From an uncultured Bacillota bacterium (GTDB taxonomy: Bacteria; Bacillota; Clostridia; Oscillospirales; Oscillospiraceae): 9,493 nucleotides of DNA. Made by a program: the position numbers and the translations under genes. Below, one piece after another: positions 5,937 through 9,493 of this stretch. The DNA is taken from assembly GCA_937890735.1 (NCBI GenBank), contig CALACZ010000039.1:1-9493 (forward strand), given 5' to 3'. Below the pieces are notes generated by a model, which worked only from the letters and a program-made list of their open reading frames with translations, had not been told where the DNA came from and made no database searches. Each line of letters begins with the position of its first letter. The first letter of the stretch is position 1.

Positions 5937-7211
5937 TTATTTCGTATACTCGAACTCGAAATCGTAGATGCTGACGGTGTCGCCGTCCTGAATGCCCATG
6001 GTCTCCAGGCGCTCAAACAGTCCGCTTTTGCGCAGCTGCCGGTCAAAGTACATCCTCGACTCGTAGTCCTCAAAGTTTATATCGTTCAGCAGCTTCATGA
6101 TCCACGGGCCGGAGACCAGCCAGAGGTCTTCGTGCTGCTCGATCTTCAGCTCGTTCGCGTCGCCCGCCTCGGCGAGCGGCTTGACGTAATCCGCCTCGTA
6201 ATACACGACCGGCGGCAGCTCGGCGAGCCTGCCCGCGATCACGCGCATGAGCTGCTTTGTGCCCGCGGTGGTCGCGGCGGAAATTTCGTAGAACGGGAAG
6301 CCGCGCTCCTCCACATACGCCCGCAGGCGCTCGAGGTTGTCGCTGCCGTCGGGGATGAGATCGGTCTTGTTCGCCGCCACGATCATCGGGCGCGCCGCCA
6401 GCTCCGGCGAATACTGCCGCAGCTCCTCGTTGATCTTCTCAAAATCCTCCACCGGGTCGCGATCCTCGCAGCCGGACACGTCCACGATGTGCACGAGCAA
6501 ACGGCAGCGGTCGATGTGACGCAAAAAGTCGTGACCCAGACCCGCGCCGTCCGCCGCGCCTTCGATGATGCCGGGGATGTCCGCCATCACGAACGACACG
6601 CCCTCGTCCACATAAATAACGCCCAGATTGGGATAGAGCGTCGTAAAATGGTAATTTGCGATCTTCGGGTGCGCATTCGACGTGACGGACAGCAGCGTCG
6701 ATTTGCCCACGTTCGGGAAGCCGACCAGACCCACGTCCGCCAGCAGCTTCAGCTCCAGCACGACCTCGTGCTCCTCGCCGGGCATCCCCGCCTTGGCAAA
6801 GCGCGGCACCTGCCGCGTGGGCGTGGCAAAATGCTGGTTGCCCCAGCCGCCGCGCCCGCCCTTGCAGAGCACATAGTCCTCACTGCCGGACATATCCTGA
6901 ATGACCGCGTTCGTCTCGGCGTCGCGCACGACCGTGCCGCGCGGGACTTTGATGACGAGATCCTGCCCGCGCTTACCCTTGCAGCGGCTGCCCTGACCGT
7001 CCTGCCCGTTCGGCGCGGTGTATTTGCGCTTGTAGCGGAAGTCCATCAGGGTGGACAGATTATCGTCCACGCGCAGCACGATGCTGCCGCCGTTGCCGCC
7101 GTCACCGCCGTCCGGGCCGCCCGCCGCCACATATTTTTCGCGGTGGAAGGCGATCGCGCCGTTGCCGCCGCTGCCCGCCTTGACGCTGATCTTTACCTTA
7201 TCAACAAACAT
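5937..7211 (-). CDS. obg: Obg/CgtA GTPase, 50S ribosome assembly factor
   Basis: This essential GTPase binds late 50S precursors and links ribosome maturation to GTP/ppGpp status. All three domains are visible in 424 residues. The glycine-rich Obg fold spans about 1-158, with GGDGGNGG and KGGRGGWGNQHF. The G domain spans about 159-333: G1 GFPNVGKST at 164-172, switch-I threonines 190-191, G3 DIPG at 211-214, G4 NKTD at 281-284 and G5 SAA at 311-313. The C-terminal OCT domain, about 345-424, is found in Firmicutes-type Obg and ends in a GDTVSIYDFEFEY motif. AAAGGGGG lies seven bases before the ATG. The gene follows rpmA after a 71-base gap holding a terminator, with no clear promoter of its own, so expression probably depends on read-through. 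Confidence 0.98.
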   Translation of the reverse strand: MFVDKVKISVKAGSGGNGAIAFHREKYVAAGGPDGGDGGNGGSIVLRVDDNLSTLMDFRYKRKYTAPNGQDGQGSRCKGKRGQDLVIKVPRGTVVRDAETNAVIQDMSGSEDYVLCKGGRGGWGNQHFATPTRQVPRFAKAGMPGEEHEVVLELKLLADVGLVGFPNVGKSTLLSVTSNAHPKIANYHFTTLYPNLGVIYVDEGVSFVMADIPGIIEGAADGAGLGHDFLRHIDRCRLLVHIVDVSGCEDRDPVEDFEKINEELRQYSPELAARPMIVAANKTDLIPDGSDNLERLRAYVEERGFPFYEISAATTAGTKQLMRVIAGRLAELPPVVYYEADYVKPLAEAGDANELKIEQHEDLWLVSGPWIMKLLNDINFEDYESRMYFDRQLRKSGLFERLETMGIQDGDTVSIYDFEFEYTK

Positions 7212-7238
7212 TTTTGTTCCCCCTTTCGGGTCTTATGC

Positions 7239-7269
7239 AAAAACCTCGGACATAAAAGTATGTCCGAGG
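7239..7269 (-). terminator. Terminator/attenuator between rpmA and obg
   Basis: A perfect 11-pair stem (7244-7254 with 7259-7269), a four-base loop and five Ts on the minus strand (7243-7239) lie 13 bases after the rpmA stop. The T-run ends only 27 bases before the obg ATG. No -35/-10 pair is seen between them, so it probably sets the ratio of ribosomal protein mRNA to obg mRNA by partial read-through. Confidence 0.9.
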
Positions 7270-7282
7270 CTTTTCGTGCGAA

Positions 7283-7564
7283 TTACTGTTCAGCGTAAAC
7301 GGAGCACATCTTGCGATCCTTACCCATACGCTCGAAACGGACCTTGCCGTCGATCTTGGCAAACAGGGTATCGTCCTTGCCGATGCCGACATTGTTGCCC
7401 GGGTGGATATGCGTGCCTCTCTGACGGACCAGAATGTTGCCCGCGAGCACGAACTGACCGTCCGCGCGCTTGACGCCAAGGCGCTTGGACTCGGAATCAC
7501 GACCGTTCTTGGTCGAGCCGCCGCCCTTTTTATGCGCGAAGAACTGGAAACTCATTTTCAGCAT
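7283..7564 (-). CDS. rpmA: Ribosomal protein L27 (bL27) with cleavable N-terminus
   Basis: This large-subunit protein has its N-terminal tail near the peptidyl-transferase centre. The 93-residue product carries the family core KKGGGSTKNGRDSESKRLGVK and the RQRGTHIHPG motif. It starts MLKMSFQFFA, the Firmicutes form in which the Prp protease cuts between Phe9 and Ala10, so mature L27 would begin AHKKGGGS. The prp gene lies immediately upstream in the same unit. The chosen ATG has GGAGGTG eight bases upstream and gives the expected N-terminus; a longer in-frame start would lie inside prp. An 11-pair terminator follows at 7239-7269. Confidence 0.98.
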   Translation of the reverse strand: MLKMSFQFFAHKKGGGSTKNGRDSESKRLGVKRADGQFVLAGNILVRQRGTHIHPGNNVGIGKDDTLFAKIDGKVRFERMGKDRKMCSVYAEQ

Positions 7565-7568
7565 GGTG

Positions 7569-7892
7569 TTACACCTCCATAACTTCGATATAATCAGGAT
7601 ACTCGTCCCGCAGCTCACACAGCGTGAGCATCATGCCGGTGAGAACCGCCTGCACGGCGTCCTCATCCTCGCACACGGCGGGGAGCGTCAGAGTGACGCG
7701 GGCTTCCGCCTCGTTCACTCTGGTTTTAGCGTGTTCGCCGAGCACCTCGCAGATGGTGTGCTCCGCAAACTTGACAGCGGTGGAAACCGCCGCACAGACG
7801 ATGTCTGCGCCAGCCTCAGCGTAGCCGCTGTGACCCGCGCAGCAGAACCCGGAGATCCTGCCGTCCTGATCGTAAAATTCGACTCTGGTCAT
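7569..7892 (-). CDS. prp: Ribosomal-processing cysteine protease Prp
   Basis: This 107-residue cysteine protease (YsxB family) removes the N-terminal extension of ribosomal protein L27, which is needed for functional ribosomes in Firmicutes that have the extension. The catalytic pair is visible in the GHSGYAEAGADIVCAAVS segment: His21 and Cys33. Length and placement between rplU and rpmA match the family. The ATG is one base after the rplU stop (TAA-G-ATG), and no good Shine-Dalgarno sequence precedes it, so translation is probably coupled to L21 at a lower rate, fitting for an enzyme beside two structural proteins. Its stop codon lies four bases before the rpmA start. Confidence 0.96.
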   Translation of the reverse strand: MTRVEFYDQDGRISGFCCAGHSGYAEAGADIVCAAVSTAVKFAEHTICEVLGEHAKTRVNEAEARVTLTLPAVCEDEDAVQAVLTGMMLTLCELRDEYPDYIEVMEV

Positions 7893-7893
7893 C

Positions 7894-8205
7894 TTACAGA
7901 GCGATCTTTTCGATCTGCACCTTGGTATAGGGCTGTCTGTGACCCTTGAGGGACTTGGAGTCCTTCTTGGGGCGATACTTGAAGACACGGATCTTCTTGC
8001 CCTTGCCGTTCTTCAGCACCTTCGCCTCGACCGTAGCGCCTGCGACTGTCGGAGCGCCGAACTTGGAGTTCGCGCCGTCAACAACTGCCAGAACCTGATC
8101 GAACGTCACGGTATCTTCCGCATTCACGTCGAGCTTTTCGATGTAGATCACATCGCCTTCCTTGACGTTGTACTGCTTGCCACCGGTAACGATAACTGCC
8201 TGCAT
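7894..8205 (-). CDS. rplU: Ribosomal protein L21 (bL21)
   Basis: This large-subunit rRNA-binding protein has 103 residues, the family's normal length. It starts MQAVIVTGGKQYNVKEGD and has the late basic segment IRVFKYRPKKDSKSLKGHRQPYT, both diagnostic. It is the first gene of rplU-prp-rpmA-obg. The start at 8205 fits other L21 proteins; the in-frame ATG at 8262 would put coding sequence into the leader. The binding site is GGTAGGTG or AGGA a few bases from the ATG, somewhat untypical. Expression is driven by a perfect consensus promoter and probably tuned by L21 binding its own leader. Confidence 0.98.
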   Translation of the reverse strand: MQAVIVTGGKQYNVKEGDVIYIEKLDVNAEDTVTFDQVLAVVDGANSKFGAPTVAGATVEAKVLKNGKGKKIRVFKYRPKKDSKSLKGHRQPYTKVQIEKIAL

Positions 8206-8283
8206 TTCCTTGCACCTACCTTTTTTGTAGTCTCGCTCTGGAGGTGTGAGGGCATACCTCAACTTAGACCTCTTCGACGCGGC
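8206..8283 (-). ncRNA. Probable L21 leader (5' UTR autoregulatory element)
   Basis: The roughly 78-base leader between the predicted transcription start and rplU has a hairpin on the minus strand (8260-8241): GAGGT pairs with ACCTC, extended by TG/CA past a bulge. A second GAGGT just upstream (near 8272-8268) could compete for the same ACCTC arm. Firmicutes commonly have an L21 leader motif at exactly this place upstream of rplU-ysxB-rpmA. The call rests on position and hairpin, not on a covariance-model match. Confidence 0.5.
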
Positions 8284-8289
8284 TTAACG

Positions 8290-8318
8290 ATTATACCATT
8301 GCGGGAATGGCTTGTCAA
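8290..8318 (-). promoter_or_regulatory. Perfect consensus promoter of rplU-prp-rpmA(-obg)
   Basis: On the minus strand the exact sigma-A consensus TTGACA (8318-8313) and TATAAT (8295-8290) are separated by 17 bases, as expected for a strongly expressed ribosomal protein operon. Transcription should start near 8283. Confidence 0.95.
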
Positions 8319-8362
8319 ATACTTTTTCGCGGTTTTCTGCCGAATTTTTGGGGAAATTTGGG

Positions 8363-8406
8363 GCAGCACCGCACAATTCGGCGAGAGCGCAATTGTGCGG
8401 TGTTGC
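8363..8406. repeat. Long inverted repeat between the CBS gene and the rplU promoter
   Basis: Two 16-base arms (8363-8378 and 8391-8406, 16 pairs with one G-T) enclose a 12-base loop. The repeat begins one base after the CBS gene stop. Neither strand has a T-run after it, so it is not a standard intrinsic terminator, although it may mark the 3' end of the CBS transcript or be a dispersed palindromic element. Confidence 0.8.
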
Positions 8407-8407
8407 C

Positions 8408-8857
8408 TTAGTCCTCTTCCCACGTTTTTTCGGGGAAGCGCACATTTGTGCAGATCTTTTCCAGACACTCCGCCGCCTCCATACTGTAGTCGGCGCTGCG
8501 GACAAGGTCGGCAAGGCTCACCATGCCGCACAGCCGTCCGTTTTCCACCACGGGAAGCCGTCGCACCTGCTCGCGCGCCAGCAGCGCCGCCGCCGCGCAG
8601 ACGTCCGTCTCCGGCGAAACGCTCACCGGGCGCGTGCTCATCACGCGCTGCACGCGCAGCCGCGCCGCATCCTGCCCCGCCGCCACGCAGCGCACGGCGA
8701 TGTCCCGGTCCGTCACCACGCCCACGAGCCTGCCCGCCGCGTCGCGCACGGGGAGCATCCCAACATTCTGCCGCGCCATCACCCGCGCCGCCACCGCCAC
8801 CGGCTCAAGCGCCCCCACAGCCACCGCCCGCGGATTCATGCAGTCTTTGACCTTCAT
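8408..8857 (-). CDS. CBS-domain pair protein
   Basis: This 149-residue soluble protein consists almost only of two CBS domains (about 1-58 and 67-122) plus an acidic C-terminal tail of some 25 residues. Each domain starts with the usual VKDCM / VQRVM motif (starting near residues 3 and 69) and closes with GVVTDRDIA (46-54) or GMVSLADL (111-118). Tandem CBS modules bind adenine nucleotides or S-adenosylmethionine and act as energy or ligand sensors; no catalytic domain is attached, so the target is unknown. The Asp in the VTDRD loop fits adenosyl-ligand binding. GGAGG lies seven bases before the ATG, but a perfect complement upstream may hide it (8865-8907). The gene stands alone, with no convincing promoter seen and repeat DNA upstream. 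Confidence 0.9.
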   Translation of the reverse strand: MKVKDCMNPRAVAVGALEPVAVAARVMARQNVGMLPVRDAAGRLVGVVTDRDIAVRCVAAGQDAARLRVQRVMSTRPVSVSPETDVCAAAALLAREQVRRLPVVENGRLCGMVSLADLVRSADYSMEAAECLEKICTNVRFPEKTWEED

Positions 8858-8864
8858 GTAAATG

Positions 8865-8907
8865 CCTCCAAAAGTTGTATTGGGAGGATTTTGCCCATGT
8901 TTGGAGG
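8865..8907 (-). promoter_or_regulatory. Possible RBS-sequestering hairpin upstream of the CBS gene
   Basis: On the minus strand CCTCCAAA (8907-8900) is perfectly complementary to TTTGGAGG (8872-8865), which contains the ribosome binding site of the CBS gene. The loop is 27 bases and contains a further CCTCC (near 8887-8883) that could pair with the same GGAGG. Function as a translational switch or brake is inferred. Confidence 0.4.
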
Positions 8908-8930
8908 GTTTTAGACGCATTGCCGGCTAA

Positions 8931-8960
8931 GCCGTAGGGGCGGGGTTCTACCCCGCCCGC
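8931..8960 (+). repeat. Class A hairpin, copy 1
   Basis: A nine-pair stem (8938-8946 with 8950-8958) closes on a TCT loop, preceded by CCGTA. This is the GC-rich variant of class A and the leftmost element of the array. Its mirror partner, if there is one, would lie beyond the right edge of the window. Confidence 0.75.
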
Positions 8961-9013
8961 GCAGGGCGCACCCGCAAATCTTGCACGCACATCCCGCAAA
9001 GCAGCAAGCAGCA

Positions 9014-9066
9014 GAGGCTCCCTTGTGTAAAGGGAGCTGTCGCCGAAGGCGACTGAGGGATTGTGC
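9014..9066 (+). repeat. Class C two-hairpin element, copy 1
   Basis: Two adjacent hairpins are present: 9017-9024 with 9030-9037 (eight pairs, loop GTGTA) and 9039-9044 with 9048-9053 (six pairs, loop GAA). The element ends GAGGGATTGTGC. Read on the minus strand it begins GCACAATCC, as does the partial copy at the right edge. Confidence 0.75.
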
Positions 9067-9126
9067 AGCACGCACCCGCAAACCCGCACGCACCCTCGGC
9101 GGCTTTGTGAAATCTGCCAAACCAGC

Positions 9127-9155
9127 ATAGGGGAGGGGGGTTCTACCCCTCCCGG
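9127..9155 (+). repeat. Class A hairpin, copy 2
   Basis: The stem is 9131-9138 with 9146-9153 (eight pairs), with TTCTA in the loop and TAGGGGAGG at the left side. It is the AT-variant of class A and closely matches the inverted copy at 9371-9394, apart from two extra Gs. Confidence 0.75.
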
Positions 9156-9205
9156 CAGCATAACGTTGCAAATTTGACCGCACCAATGCGAAACGGTACG
9201 CACCT

Positions 9206-9232
9206 GTAGGGGCGGACGACCCTGTCCGCCCG
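9206..9232 (+). repeat. Class B hairpin, forward copy
   Basis: A perfect eight-pair stem (9210-9217 with 9224-9231) closes on a GACCCT loop. The first ten bases are GTAGGGGCGG. It matches the reverse complement of 9287-9313 except for a few loop bases. Confidence 0.8.
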
Positions 9233-9286
9233 GCAGGACGCACCGGCGTTTTTACGAAACGTTGCGGCAAATCCGCAATTGCGTCA

Positions 9287-9313
9287 CGGGCGGACAGAGG
9301 CGTCCGCCCCTAC
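9287..9313 (-). repeat. Class B hairpin, inverted copy
   Basis: A perfect eight-pair stem (9288-9295 with 9302-9309) closes on an AGAGGC loop. On the minus strand it begins GTAGGGGCGGACG like the forward copy 55 bases to the left. The two copies face each other across the centre of the inverted array. Confidence 0.8.
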
Positions 9314-9370
9314 AAGACATTTTGCATTTTCGCCGATGGCGTGTGCCGATTTGCGATTGCATCCTGCACA

Positions 9371-9394
9371 GGAGGGGTAGAACCCCTCCCCTAC
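9371..9394 (-). repeat. Class A hairpin, inverted copy
   Basis: The stem is 9371-9378 with 9382-9389 (eight pairs), loop AGA. On the minus strand it starts GTAGGGGAGGGG and is the mirror partner of 9127-9155. Confidence 0.75.
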
Positions 9395-9454
9395 GGCGAT
9401 GGAGGGAAATTTCACGGATTCGCATTGGTGTGTTCCGATTTGCGAATGCCTACC

Positions 9455-9493
9455 GCACAATCCTTTCGCCACGGCTTCGCCGTGCCACCTCCC
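9455..9493 (-). repeat. Class C element, inverted copy cut by the window edge
   Basis: It starts GCACAATCC, then has a six-pair hairpin (9470-9475 with 9479-9484, loop TTC), then CCACCTCCC at the window end. The order matches the minus-strand reading of 9014-9066, with compensating changes in the hairpin stem, so the second hairpin should follow just outside the window. Confidence 0.65.

Larger units (their letters stand above)
8931..9493. repeat. Intergenic hairpin-repeat array, no gene
   Basis: This stretch holds no credible coding sequence: the open frames have no ribosome binding sites, read through hairpins and resemble nothing known. It has seven hairpin elements in three classes (A, GTAGGGG..GGGTTCTACCC; B, GTAGGGGCGGAC..GTCCGCCC; C, a two-hairpin GCACAATCC... 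unit) joined by 50-60 base linkers that share GCAAA and GCAC blocks. From 9014 on, the order is C-A-B, then B-A-C in reverse orientation, a large imperfect inverted repeat centred near 9260. Similar hairpins are, from memory, widespread between genes of gut Clostridia. No transposase is present in the window. Confidence 0.85.

Noticed and set aside
6132..7298. A 388-residue plus-strand open frame opposite obg
   Set aside because: Obg has every expected motif on the other strand, and this frame is an antisense artefact.
8805..9472. Minus-strand open frames of 62-132 residues in the repeat array
   Set aside because: They read through GC hairpins, have no ribosome binding sites and show low-complexity Arg/Gly/Pro-rich products.
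8931..9493. CRISPR array
   Set aside because: Repeats are of three different classes, occur in both orientations, and the linkers resemble each other, unlike unique spacers.

Overview
The window reads as GC-rich chromosomal DNA of a gut-type Clostridia/Eubacteriales bacterium, probably Oscillospiraceae or a close relative. Three things point there. The rplU-prp-rpmA-obg order is a Firmicutes arrangement, with an L27 that carries the Firmicutes N-terminal extension. A DarA/PstA-type c-di-AMP receptor is present. The hairpin-rich repeats at the right end resemble those common between genes in this group (that last point is recalled, not searched).

Layout. Positions 98-2568 are a plus-strand transcription unit: an extended -10 promoter, glutamine-dependent NAD synthetase (nadE), a c-di-AMP receptor (darA) and a strong terminator. 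Everything from 2567 to 8857 lies on the minus strand. Read in transcription order from the right it contains: a CBS-pair protein (8857-8408); a consensus promoter with an L21-type leader driving rplU, prp, rpmA and, through an internal terminator, obg (8318-5937, ending in a terminator); an ECF sigma factor with a membrane anti-sigma-like partner (5802-4398, ending in a terminator); and a three-gene unit of AbrB-type regulator, ABC ATPase and ABC-2 permease with its own consensus-like promoter (4344-2567). The last 560 bases (8931-9493) hold no credible gene. They contain seven hairpin elements of three classes in the mirrored order C-A-B / B-A-C, with homologous linkers.

How the parts relate. 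Prp removes the N-terminal extension of L27, whose gene lies directly downstream, and Obg is a 50S assembly GTPase, so 5937-8318 is a ribosome large-subunit biogenesis unit. nadE-darA joins NAD supply to a second-messenger receptor of unknown output. Its receptor differs from characterised DarA/PstA at several probable ligand-contact positions. The sigma/anti-sigma pair and the AbrB-ABC operon look like two separate envelope or stress-response modules. No phage gene, transposase, CRISPR array, tRNA or rRNA is visible. The least ordinary parts are the mirrored repeat array, the nadE-darA pairing, the terminator inside the rpmA-obg unit and possible RNA switches near darA and the CBS gene.
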